DNA from: Companilactobacillus heilongjiangensis
GTDB taxonomy: Bacteria; Bacillota; Bacilli; Lactobacillales; Lactobacillaceae
Direction of reading: 5' to 3'
DNA length: 64,000 nt
Assembly (NCBI RefSeq): GCF_000831645.3
Contig: NZ_CP012559.1
Location: 1,054,001-1,118,000, forward strand
This document shows, in pieces, positions 37,061 to 48,198 of the stretch (the stretch's first letter is position 1; each line of letters starts with the position of its first letter). The translations under genes were made by a program, and so were the position numbers. A model generated the notes under the pieces. It was not told where the DNA came from. It saw only the letters and a list, made by a program, of their open reading frames with translations, and searched no databases.

Positions 37061-37211
37061 GTCAGAAGGGTAGAGAAGTATTCACCAGGAGTGGAAGTGG
37101 CGTTATGGCGTCAGCCATTACACCACCGGGTTGCCGAACTTGCAAGGCTTCAACCGAGGTACGAGACCGTACCGCAAAGCAGGCAAAATACTTCTCTGCT
37201 CTTACGACGGC
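37061..37211 (-). repeat. Structured repeat, copy 4 (reverse orientation)
   Basis: 151 nt from GTCAGAAG to GACGGC, the reverse complement of the family. Closing helix AGAGAAGTATT / AATACTTCTCT. Hairpins: GTGGCGTTATGGC / GCCATTACACCAC, a shortened middle arm, and GGTACG / CGTACC. The middle arm is the reason it is shorter than other copies. It lies between the HAD gene and the beta-glucoside PTS promoter. Confidence 0.82.
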
Positions 37212-37330
37212 AGATATAAATATAAAAATCATGTTTTATAAATAATACACAAGACAAAACCTACTATTATCAATAAACAATCAAATTAAGACAATTTTGA
37301 AACTAATATTTGTTTTTTGGTAAAAACATC

Positions 37331-37359
37331 TTGATAAAATTTCATAGACGTTATACAAT
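37331..37359 (+). promoter_or_regulatory. Putative promoter of the beta-glucoside operon
   Basis: -35 TTGATA at 37331-37336, 17-nt spacer, -10 TACAAT at 37354-37359. Confidence 0.65.
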
Positions 37360-37370
37360 CTAATTGTTCT

Positions 37371-37385
37371 ATGAAAGCGTTTTTA
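37371..37385 (+). promoter_or_regulatory. cre-like site overlapping the transcript start of the beta-glucoside operon
   Basis: ATGAAAGCGTTTTTA matches WTGNAANCGNWNNCW with one mismatch, 12 nt downstream of the -10; a CcpA roadblock position. Confidence 0.55.
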
Positions 37386-37444
37386 GTAAACGTTTTAGCA
37401 AAAAAACAAATAAATAAATTATGAATCAAGAGGGGTATTTGATT

Positions 37445-37753
37445 ATGGCTGAAAAGACAATTATGTTAGTATGTGCTGCTGGTATGTCAACAAGTTTACT
37501 AGTATCAAAAATGCAAAAAGCTGCTGAAAGTGATGGCATTGATGTAGAAATCTTCGCTACTGCTGCTGCTGATGCAGATGCAAAGTTGGATGAAAAGCAT
37601 CCTGATGTATTGATGCTTGGACCTCAAGTAAGATATCTTGAAGGTCAATTCAAGGAGAAGTTAAGTATTCCTGTTGAAGTAATCAACATGCAAGACTACG
37701 GAATGATGAACGGTGAAAAGGTTCTACAAGAAGCTGTAAAATTAATCGGTTAA
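37445..37753 (+). CDS. PTS lactose/cellobiose-class EIIB component
   Basis: 102-residue phosphotransfer protein. Start at ATG 37445 (MAEKTIMLVC) with AGAGGGG upstream; ATG 37421 is rejected. The phosphorylated Cys lies in LVCAAGMSTSLLVSKM at residues 8-23, typical of cellobiose (CelA/LicB) EIIB. First gene of EIIB-EIIA-GH1-GH1. No EIIC follows in this unit; the EIIC gene at 42712 probably completes the permease. Confidence 0.93.
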   Translation: MAEKTIMLVCAAGMSTSLLVSKMQKAAESDGIDVEIFATAAADADAKLDEKHPDVLMLGPQVRYLEGQFKEKLSIPVEVINMQDYGMMNGEKVLQEAVKLIG

Positions 37754-37770
37754 TCATTAATAAAAAAACA

Positions 37771-37807
37771 AACAAAGGGGCGTAAATTTGCACCCCTTTT
37801 GTTATTT
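37771..37807 (+). terminator. Hairpin between EIIB and EIIA genes
   Basis: AACAAAGGGG pairs with CCCCTTTTGTT, extended by GTAAATTTGC; T-rich after the stem. Probably an attenuator that makes EIIB more abundant than downstream products. Confidence 0.65.
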
Positions 37808-37851
37808 AAAGCGACAGTAAGCGCTTAAAATATTGAGGGAGATTTATAAAA

Positions 37852-41123
<3,272 letters not shown>

Positions 41124-41130
41124 ATCAATT

Positions 41131-41179
41131 AAAAAGAAGCTGAGACAAAGTCATATCATTTTGTCTCAGCTTCTTTTTT
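41131..41179 (+). terminator. Terminator of the EIIB-EIIA-GH1-GH1 operon
   Basis: Long stem AAGAAGCTGAGACAAA / TTTGTCTCAGCTTCTT with A and T tracts. Confidence 0.95.
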
Positions 41180-41190
41180 ATAGGTTTTGG

Positions 41191-41380
41191 GCCGCCAGGC
41201 CGCCAACTTGTGACAGTGATTTTACCTGCTGTGTGACCGGTGCGAGCCAAGGTCTCGCGCCTCGATTTTGAGCTTCGCAAAACCCGCGAATCTCAAAATA
41301 CGTCAGTGGGGTAAGAGCAGAAAATCGCTGCTCTAACGCCACTTGTACTGCTGGTAAATCACTGTCACAAGTTGGCTAAC
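41191..41380 (+). repeat. Structured repeat, copy 5 (forward)
   Basis: About 190 nt. Its closing helix is almost perfect over 20 bp, AACTTGTGACAGTGATTT with AAATCACTGTCACAAGTT, and shares no sequence with that of copies 2, 3, 4 or 7. Inside: GTGCGAG / CTCGCGC, ATTTTGAGCTTCGC / GCGAATCTCAAAAT, and TAAGAGCA / TGCTCTAA. Lies immediately 3' of the operon terminator, 150 nt from copy 6 in the opposite orientation. Confidence 0.82.
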
Positions 41381-41531
41381 GTATTAAAGGATGTTTTTTG
41401 TATCCGTTATTAGATGATTTAACGAAGTACCTGTTTTGAAACAAATTAAAGGTTTAACCGATAATTTTCGTTAAAAAATTCAATAATGCGCACGTTTAAA
41501 GTATCAGTTAACCTGAAAAAAACAAACTTTA

Positions 41532-41712
41532 GCCGGAAGTTGTCAGTAAGATAGTCCAGCAGTGGAGGTGGCGTTATGGCTTTAGCCATTACACCACGGG
41601 GCGACTTTGGATACTTGCTGCACTTGCAAGGATTCAAAGCGAGGTTCGAGACCGCATTTTGGCTCGGACCGGTCCCCACAGCAGGACTATCTTACTGACA
41701 ACTGGAGGCGGC
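41532..41712 (-). repeat. Structured repeat, copy 6 (reverse)
   Basis: 181 nt from GCCGGAAG to GGAGGCGGC. Perfect 19-bp closing helix GTTGTCAGTAAGATAGTCC / GGACTATCTTACTGACAAC. Inside: GGTGGCGTTATGGC / GCCATTACACC, a middle arm with TTTGGATACTTGC / GCAAGGATTCAAA, and GGTTCGAG / CTCGGACC. It ends 85 nt before the RpiR regulator start, so it may lie in or near that promoter. Confidence 0.85.
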
Positions 41713-41796
41713 ACCTAGATTATGTAATTTGTTACATATATAATATAATTATGTTCACTAAAAATGATATAGACCAATCATAAGGGAGGTTAAAAT

Positions 41797-42570
41797 ATGT
41801 TTCCATATCAGAAAGTTCATGAACTTAATCGTCTGGAATTAATCGTTTATAAATATATTATTGGCCATACGAAGGAAGTTCAAAATATGACTATTCGTGA
41901 GATGGCTGATGCAGCGCATGTCTCGACTACTACTATCTTGAGATTCCTTAAGAAAATGGATTATAGCGGCTTCTCAGAGTTTAAATTTGCGCTCAAACAA
42001 AGTCTTAAGCAACCTGCTAAAGCACAACAGGATCCAAGTATGGAGCCTATCAAGAACTTCTTTCAACTTGTTGCTGACGAGGAACCATTTGATAACAAAA
42101 TCAATCAAGCTGCCGATATGATCAATGCTTCGGACCTTGTTTTGTTTTTTGGAGTAGGTAACAGCGGGCGAATCGCTCAATTTGGGGCTAGTATCCTATC
42201 TAGTTATGGGATTTACTCTTTGCCAATTATTGATCCATTCCAGCCGGAACCCTTCTCAGACCGGGATTTCTCGAAGACACTGTTGATCTTAGTTTCGATT
42301 TCTGGTGAGACGGATCAAGTTTTGGAACAAGCTCGTTATTATAAGAAGAATGGGGCAGAAACAATTGCTTTAACGGCTAATTCATACTCAGTTCTTAATC
42401 AAATAACAGACTTCTCAATCTCATATGACACGCCACAGAATCGTAAAGGACACATCAACGTAACAACGCAAGTGCCTATCGTATATACGCTGGAGCAGAT
42501 GTCTAACTGTGCTTACCACAAGATGGTAGACCAAATGGATAATCGATTTACGGAACATGTTACGGATTAG
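41797..42570 (+). CDS. RpiR/MurR-family transcriptional regulator with SIS domain
   Basis: 257-residue regulator. N-terminal RpiR HTH (about 1-75: MTIREMADAAHVSTTTILRFLKKMDYSGFSEFK region), then a SIS sugar-phosphate isomerase domain (LVLFFGVGNSGRIAQFGASIL, LLILVSISGETDQVLEQ) that senses a phosphosugar. It lies between the two halves of the PTS system. Probably controls one or both; it resembles MurR in architecture, which fits the MupG-like gene downstream. ATG follows AGGGAGG. Confidence 0.9.
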   Translation: MFPYQKVHELNRLELIVYKYIIGHTKEVQNMTIREMADAAHVSTTTILRFLKKMDYSGFSEFKFALKQSLKQPAKAQQDPSMEPIKNFFQLVADEEPFDNKINQAADMINASDLVLFFGVGNSGRIAQFGASILSSYGIYSLPIIDPFQPEPFSDRDFSKTLLILVSISGETDQVLEQARYYKKNGAETIALTANSYSVLNQITDFSISYDTPQNRKGHINVTTQVPIVYTLEQMSNCAYHKMVDQMDNRFTEHVTD

Positions 42571-42583
42571 TAACATGTTTTTT
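42554..42583 (+). terminator. Terminator overlapping the end of the RpiR gene
   Basis: Perfect stem AACATGTTAC / GTAACATGTT with the stop codon in the loop and six T. Confidence 0.85.
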
Positions 42584-42628
42584 ATATGATAACTTATTAT
42601 TTTACTTATAAATGCATATACTTTTTAA

Positions 42629-42642
42629 TGAAAAGGGTTACA
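42629..42642 (+). promoter_or_regulatory. cre-like site upstream of the EIIC gene
   Basis: TGAAAAGGGTTACA matches TGWNANCGNTNWCA except for G in place of the central C. Weak on its own. Confidence 0.35.
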
Positions 42643-42711
42643 ATGGTTCTTGTAAGCAGATTCGTGTTTCTGCTATGAAACATATTTTATTTATTTGAGG
42701 GGGTTTTACAC

Positions 42712-44013
42712 ATGGCTGAAAAGAAATCTGGCAGCTTTGTCCAAGACAAGTTAATTCCACTTGCCGGCAAGCTTGCTTCTTCTCGTCATTTGATTGCTTT
42801 GCGTGATGGTATGACATTAGCTGTTCCAATGATCATCATTGGTTCATTGTTCATGATTATCGCACAATTTCCAATTCAAGCCTATCTAGACTTCATGGCT
42901 AGTATCTTTGGTAAGAACTGGGCAACCGTATTACAATATCCAACTAACGCTTCATTCCATATCATGGGATTGATTGCTGTTATCGGTATTTCTTATAACT
43001 TGGCTAAGAGTTATAAAGTTGATCCAATCTCTGCTTCAATCGTTTCATTGGGTGCTTTCGTACTTACAATTCCTTTGAAGACAGATAAAGCTGGAGCTCT
43101 ATGGGTTCCACTTACACAATTGGATTCAGCAGGTTTATTTACAGCTATTATTGTTGGTCTATTTATCACCGACTTCTATGTTTGGATGGTTCACAAGAAC
43201 TGGACAATCAAGATGCCTGATACAGTTCCACCCGCAGTAAGTAACTCATTTGCTGCTTTGTTCCCAGGCTTCATTATCTTAGCTCTTGTTTGGGTAATTC
43301 GTATCGGTGTTGAAGCAACACCAATGCAAAGTATTCCAAATATCATTTCCTTCTTCTTGGCAACACCACTAGGTCACTTGAGTAACACATTGCCAGGTGC
43401 TTTAGTTGCTGAGTTCCTTGTTTCATTCCTATGGTTATTCGGTATTCACGGTGCCAACGTTGTTTCTGGTGTTATGATGCCTATCTGGTTAACAGCTTTG
43501 AACCAAAACCACGCAGCCTTTACTGCTGGTAAAGCTCTACCAAATATCGTTACAACATCATTCTTCGATAACTTCGTCCACATGGGTGGATCTGGTGCCA
43601 CAATCGGTTTGGCTATGCTACTAGCATTCGCTGCTAAGAGTAAAGAATTAAAGACATTAGGTAAACTTGTTGCTGGACCTGCTTTGTTCAACATTAACGA
43701 ACCTATCGTCTTCGGTCTTCCTATTGTTATGAACTACAAGATGGCTATTCCATTTATTTTGACACCACTTGTTAACGTAACTACAACATATGTTTCAATG
43801 GCAGCTAACTGGGTTGCTAGACCAATGGGTGTTTATATTCCATGGACAACTCCACCAATTCTATCAGGATTTATTTCAACTGGTCACATTTCTGGTGCTG
43901 TTCTACAAATTATCAACATCGTGCTTGATACTTTGATTTACTTCTACTTCTTCAAGTCAATGGATAAAGAAAAATTGGCTGAAGAATTAGATTCAGCTAA
44001 AATCAGTAAATAA
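42712..44013 (+). CDS. PTS lactose/cellobiose-class EIIC permease
   Basis: 433-residue membrane permease of the Lac/Cel family with no EIIB domain. Family blocks seen: LRDGMTLAVPMIIIGSLFMI at the N-terminus, FLWLFGIHGANVVSGVM, the MGGSGATIGLAM block, and FNINEPIVFGLPIVMN with the conserved Asn-Glu-Pro. It is the only EIIC near the separate EIIB and EIIA genes at 37.4-38.2 kb and probably works with them. It is cotranscribed with the MupG-like gene. Confidence 0.94.
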   Translation: MAEKKSGSFVQDKLIPLAGKLASSRHLIALRDGMTLAVPMIIIGSLFMIIAQFPIQAYLDFMASIFGKNWATVLQYPTNASFHIMGLIAVIGISYNLAKSYKVDPISASIVSLGAFVLTIPLKTDKAGALWVPLTQLDSAGLFTAIIVGLFITDFYVWMVHKNWTIKMPDTVPPAVSNSFAALFPGFIILALVWVIRIGVEATPMQSIPNIISFFLATPLGHLSNTLPGALVAEFLVSFLWLFGIHGANVVSGVMMPIWLTALNQNHAAFTAGKALPNIVTTSFFDNFVHMGGSGATIGLAMLLAFAAKSKELKTLGKLVAGPALFNINEPIVFGLPIVMNYKMAIPFILTPLVNVTTTYVSMAANWVARPMGVYIPWTTPPILSGFISTGHISGAVLQIINIVLDTLIYFYFFKSMDKEKLAEELDSAKISK

Positions 44014-44038
44014 CATTTAACTTTTTGGAGGTCATGTT

Positions 44039-45121
44039 TTGAGAAGACTTGGATTATCATTATATCCAGAGCATTCAACTTTAGAGGATGATAAAAAATA
44101 TCTTGATACTGCCAGTAAACTAGGCTATTCACGAATCTTTGCTTCATTGCTTGAATTAGGTGATGACAAAGACAAAACCATTAACCGTTTTAAAGAAACG
44201 ATTGCTTATGGAAATAAGTTAGGCTTTGTCACAATCGTTGATATGAACCCTAGATTATTCAAAGCACTTGATATTAGTTATGATGATTTATCATTTTTCC
44301 ATGATCTTGGCGCTGCCGGTATCAGATTGGACGAAGGTTTCTCTGGTATGGAAGAGGCTAAGATGACTCGTAATCCTTACGGGTTGAAGATTGAAATTAA
44401 TATGAGTTCTGGTACACACTACTTGGATAATATTATTTCATATCATCCTGACACAAATAACCTCCTAGGTTGTCACAACTTTTATCCTCAAAGATATACT
44501 GGCTTAGGTGAAGACTTCTTCATTAAATGGTCAAACTTTTTCAAGGATCGTAATATTCACTCAGCTGCCTTCATTAGCTCACATAGTGCAACATTTGGTC
44601 CTTGGCCCGTTCAGGACGGTTTGCCAACGCTTGAAGATGATCGTGATTTACCAATTGCGACACAAGTTAAGCATTTGCTCTTGAGTGGAGTCGTTGATGA
44701 TGTCATCATCGGAAACACTTATGCATCTGATGAAGAGCTACAGGAAGCTTCTAAAGCTTTCTACGCACCTTATCCAGTATTGAAGGTTGATTTCTCAAAC
44801 AATGCGACTGATCTTGAAAAAGAAGTTATTTTGAATACTACCCACGTCTATCGTGGTGATGCATCTGACTACTTGTTACGTAGTACAATGACACGAGTTG
44901 TTTATAAAGATGGGAACTTTCCCGCCCATGATACTCAAGATATCAAACGCGGTGATATCATCATTGTTAATGAAAACTACGGTCAATACAAAGGTGAGAC
45001 GCAAATCGCACTTCGAGATATCAAGAACGATGGTCGTCGTAATGTTATCGGACACTTGAATTCTGACGAGGCTTTCTTGTTGAATTACATCAAGCCTTGG
45101 AGTAGTTTCAAACTAGCATAA
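44039..45121 (+). CDS. DUF871/MupG-family protein, possible 6-phospho-N-acetylmuramidase
   Basis: 360-residue protein: an N-terminal TIM-barrel (starts MRRLGLSLYPEHST; contains AAGIRLDEGFSGMEEAKMT and LGCHNFYPQRYTGL) and a C-terminal cyclophilin-like domain (about 240-360). This is the DUF871 family. Its characterised member MupG of Staphylococcus aureus cleaves MurNAc-6-phosphate-GlcNAc taken up by a PTS. Start is TTG 44039 behind GGAGG. The context with a PTS EIIC and a SIS-domain regulator fits a phospho-glycosidase; murQ is absent here. Confidence 0.85.
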   Translation: MRRLGLSLYPEHSTLEDDKKYLDTASKLGYSRIFASLLELGDDKDKTINRFKETIAYGNKLGFVTIVDMNPRLFKALDISYDDLSFFHDLGAAGIRLDEGFSGMEEAKMTRNPYGLKIEINMSSGTHYLDNIISYHPDTNNLLGCHNFYPQRYTGLGEDFFIKWSNFFKDRNIHSAAFISSHSATFGPWPVQDGLPTLEDDRDLPIATQVKHLLLSGVVDDVIIGNTYASDEELQEASKAFYAPYPVLKVDFSNNATDLEKEVILNTTHVYRGDASDYLLRSTMTRVVYKDGNFPAHDTQDIKRGDIIIVNENYGQYKGETQIALRDIKNDGRRNVIGHLNSDEAFLLNYIKPWSSFKLA

Positions 45122-45133
45122 TAAAAAATAAAG

Positions 45134-45166
45134 AAATACTATTCTCAATTGAATAGTATTTTTTTA
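45134..45166 (+). terminator. Terminator between the MupG-like and acetyltransferase genes
   Basis: Stem AAATACTATTC / GAATAGTATTT with a TCAATT loop and T run; the next gene's ribosome site follows at once. Confidence 0.85.
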
Positions 45167-45180
45167 TAGGGGAGGAAAAT

Positions 45181-46344
45181 ATGAATAAATATTTACTCGA
45201 TGAAGATAAATTTGACGAATTTTATAAATTATATTTGTATTCATTCAATCGTGAGGATTCAAAGCATCGTAAAGATGTTTTGAAGGAACGTTTCGATCAC
45301 TCGATGGTTTATGGCTTAATGAATCACAAGAAACTTGGCAGTGGTCTCTTCAGTATTCCATTTGATGTTAATTTTCATGGCGTCGATTATAAGATGAATG
45401 GCATTGGTGACGTTATGAGTGCACCTGAATTTGGAGGCCGTGGTGGTGCTGGAACATTATTGAAAACAGCTTTGACCGATATGTATCACAATGAGATCAC
45501 ATTGTCCTATTTAGCACCGTTTTCTTACGGTTATTATCGTCAATTTGGGTGTGAACAGGTCTTTGACCATAGCGTTATAACGATGAATAATGATCGACTT
45601 CCACGTATCAAAAATGCCACAAGCGGTCATGTTGAACGTGATGATATTAAAGATTTGAATGATGATATTAAGATAATGTATTTGAGCAATAATCATCGCG
45701 GTGGAGTGGTCCGTCCAAAGTGGTGGTGGGATCACATGCTTGATAAACATGAAGATTATCAAGTTGCTACGGCGTATGATGATACTGATAAATTGATTGG
45801 TTATCTAATTTACTACAATGAAGGCTCAATTTTCAATATTCACGAGTGGTTTAATGAAAATCCCCTTAGCCGTCAATTATTAGGCAAGTTTGTTACGAAA
45901 CATCAGTCGATTTTTCAGAAATTCGTCTATGAATCACCAGATCCAGATTTCAAGGCTGATTTATTAACTGATCCTAATTCAGCACAAGTTACGGTCACAC
46001 CTTATATGATGGCTAGAATTGTTGACTTGAATGATTTTATGAAACGTTATCCAGTTCAAACGTTGGTTATGCCAAAGGTATATTTCAAGGTTAGTGATGA
46101 TTTAGAGTGGAACAATCATATTTGGCAATTATCAATTGAAAATGGCGTTGTAAGCTTTGAAATTGCTGATGACGCGACTCCGGACATGGAGCTGACTATT
46201 CAGACGTTAACTAAGGCAATGTTTGGTTATCGTTCTTTAAATTCGCTATTTGAACTCGGTGTTGTAACTGGTGATAGTGAAAAGATTGATCTCTTGAATG
46301 ATGTCTTTATAAAAGAAAAGCCGCAATTAATTGATTATTTCTAA
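45181..46344 (+). CDS. Eis-like GNAT acetyltransferase
   Basis: 387-residue protein with an N-terminal GNAT fold (acetyl-CoA loop near GDVMSAPEFGGRGGAGTLL, about residues 79-97), a second GNAT-like domain and a C-terminal SCP2-like sterol-carrier domain (about 290-387). This layout is that of the Eis family of N-acetyltransferases, which can acetylate aminoglycosides or peptides; the substrate here is unknown. ATG follows GGGGAGG. Separated from the MupG-like gene by a terminator. Confidence 0.8.
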   Translation: MNKYLLDEDKFDEFYKLYLYSFNREDSKHRKDVLKERFDHSMVYGLMNHKKLGSGLFSIPFDVNFHGVDYKMNGIGDVMSAPEFGGRGGAGTLLKTALTDMYHNEITLSYLAPFSYGYYRQFGCEQVFDHSVITMNNDRLPRIKNATSGHVERDDIKDLNDDIKIMYLSNNHRGGVVRPKWWWDHMLDKHEDYQVATAYDDTDKLIGYLIYYNEGSIFNIHEWFNENPLSRQLLGKFVTKHQSIFQKFVYESPDPDFKADLLTDPNSAQVTVTPYMMARIVDLNDFMKRYPVQTLVMPKVYFKVSDDLEWNNHIWQLSIENGVVSFEIADDATPDMELTIQTLTKAMFGYRSLNSLFELGVVTGDSEKIDLLNDVFIKEKPQLIDYF

Positions 46345-46352
46345 ATTTATTT

Positions 46353-46386
46353 GGGTGTTTTGGGTTGAATCCGAACACCTTTTTAT
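46353..46386 (+). terminator. Terminator of the acetyltransferase gene
   Basis: GGGTGTTTTGGGTT pairs with AATCCGAACACC (imperfect), then five T. Confidence 0.75.
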
Positions 46387-46825
46387 TTATCAATTATTTT
46401 TTAAAAATTGATAGTCTACTTATATGGAAGAAAAACGTTATTGATTTTGATTTGAAACGTATTAAAAATTGTCTACTTTAAGTTTATTTATCACTTGAAA
46501 GAAAAGCCTGAATGCCTGTTATAAAGCTTTTTAGAGAACTAGTGATTATTTCTAGACTTGTTGTTGAAATCAGTTTCCCTTTAATGCAAGTAATTCAATG
46601 ATTAATTCAAATTAATTTGATATATATGGAAAATAATATGTAATTGACAATATTGAGACAGTGTCTGACTTAAATTTGACTATTTCAATTTTTAGATAAT
46701 TTAATTATATAATTTTTGATAAATATAATAGTAAGATTTCAATTGAAATAAATATATTAAAGTGTATTCTGAATGTGCAAATACTTTAATGAAAAGCATT
46801 AATCTGTGAAGGGAGACAGAATCGT
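46387..46825. other. AT-rich gene-free region upstream of the first GGDEF gene
   Basis: About 440 nt without a plausible coding frame, repeat copy or RNA gene. TTGACA-like and TATAAT-like hexamers occur but none with good spacing that I would call. Confidence 0.5.
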
Positions 46826-47953
46826 ATGACATGGAGTGTCTGGCATGTTTCACCTGTTATTACTAGTATCTTTTTCATTCTGGGTGTTTTCACGCTTTAT
46901 CAAGTTGTCTTCGATTGGTTGAAAACCGTCGTACATGAGAAAAAGCTTTCAATTACTGATAACACATTGAGGTCTGCTTTTGGTGTTATCTACATGTTAA
47001 TTTTCGTATTCGGCATGCAGTCAACAATAGTGGGAAAAAGTATTTCGTGGGAATTCATGAACTTTATTGTCATTGGTTTGATTTTCTGTGCATACTTTCT
47101 TAACATTAGAGTTCCAATTTATTATTTTGTACCAATCGTCTTAGTTTATATGGTCTTTAACAATTCTATTGGTTATTGGGAATCATGGGCGCACGCTTTG
47201 AGTATCATGATTACTTATTGGTCGTTCAATTATATTCGTAGGATGCCAGTTAGAAAGCGTCCGTTTGTTGGCTACATAATTACCGGTGTCGTTTGGGGAG
47301 CAATTATGTGGTTCTTCGTTGCAGTAAAATTCCATTTAACTACAAGAGTTTTCTTTCAAGAATGGAGTTATCTGATTATATTTGAAGTCCTACTGTATAG
47401 TTATGTTCGGATGTTGTTACGTGAAAGTGATGTCAAATGAAGACTTGTTGCTTTTGCTAACCATGATGCGTTAACTAAAACTGAAAATTACGCAGCTTAT
47501 GTGGCTGAAATGAAAGTTCTTTTTCCAATGAGTATTCGTAATAAGTTAAATTTATCGATGATGATGTTTGATATTGATCATTTTAAGCAAGTTAATGATA
47601 CCTATGGTCACTTGGCTGGCGATTTGGTTTTACAAAGGGCTGTAACAGAGACTCAAAAGGTGATTAATAATAATGATCCAAATGTGAAATTGTATCGGAC
47701 TGGTGGAGAGGAATTTAATATTGTCTTTCCAGGTTATGACTTGCCGTCAACTGAACCGATTGTTAGGCAAATTTTTACAGCATTGAATAGTTTGAATATT
47801 CAAGATGGTAAAAATCAAATTAAAATCACAATTTCTGTTGGGGTATCTAGTTTGGCCGTAACTGATAAGAGTCCTGATGATTTTTACAATCGAGTGGATG
47901 GCAACCTTTATCACTCTAAGAAAAATGGTCGTATGCAAATTACGGCACAATAA
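46826..47953 (+). pseudogene. GGDEF membrane protein interrupted by an in-frame TGA
   Basis: The frame from ATG 46826 encodes a membrane domain of about five or six helices (204 residues) and stops at TGA 47438-47440. The same frame then continues for 170 codons through an intact GGDEF domain (MMFDIDHFKQVNDTYGHLAGD, RTGGEEFNIVF) to 47953. Alignment with the paralogue at 48199 is colinear: LRESDVK-stop-RLVAFANHDALTKTENY against LRDSNLKMRLLEFANHDSLTKTENY. So a single stop codon separates sensor and diguanylate cyclase parts. A GTG at 47501 could reinitiate but leaves out the start of the domain. Confidence 0.8.
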
Positions 47954-47971
47954 GGTTAGATGTGTCCGTGC

Positions 47972-48004
47972 AAAAAGGATAGTTGTTAAATATTGTCCTT
48001 TTTA
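47972..48004 (+). terminator. Hairpin after the interrupted GGDEF gene
   Basis: Stem AAAAAGGA / TCCTTTTT over a 16-nt loop. Confidence 0.55.
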
Positions 48005-48070
48005 TGGATTTCAACTTTTGAGTTTGATGTATCAATGATTAGAGTGGCTCTAAAGGCTGTTAAGCCGTTC

Positions 48071-48114
48071 AAATCTTGCTATTCCACAAATATGTGAAAC
48101 AGCGAGATTTTTTT
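48071..48114 (+). terminator. Second terminator between the two GGDEF genes
   Basis: AAATCTTGCT..TTCCACA pairs with TGTGAA..AGCGAGATTT (a few mismatches) and is followed by seven T. Confidence 0.7.
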
Positions 48115-48198
48115 GTGCTACTATGGCATAAGTTGTTATTTTATATAAATAAAATTATAAATAATTAAAAAAGTAGCCTAGCAGGAGGTTTCGGTTTT

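Noticed and set aside
37054-37245. 63-codon plus-strand ORF
   Set aside because: It lies wholly within structured repeat copy 4; no ribosome site, and its codons simply follow the hairpin sequence.
41446-41679. 77-codon minus-strand ORF
   Set aside because: Overlaps repeat copy 6, no ribosome site and no similarity; a by-product of the structured element.
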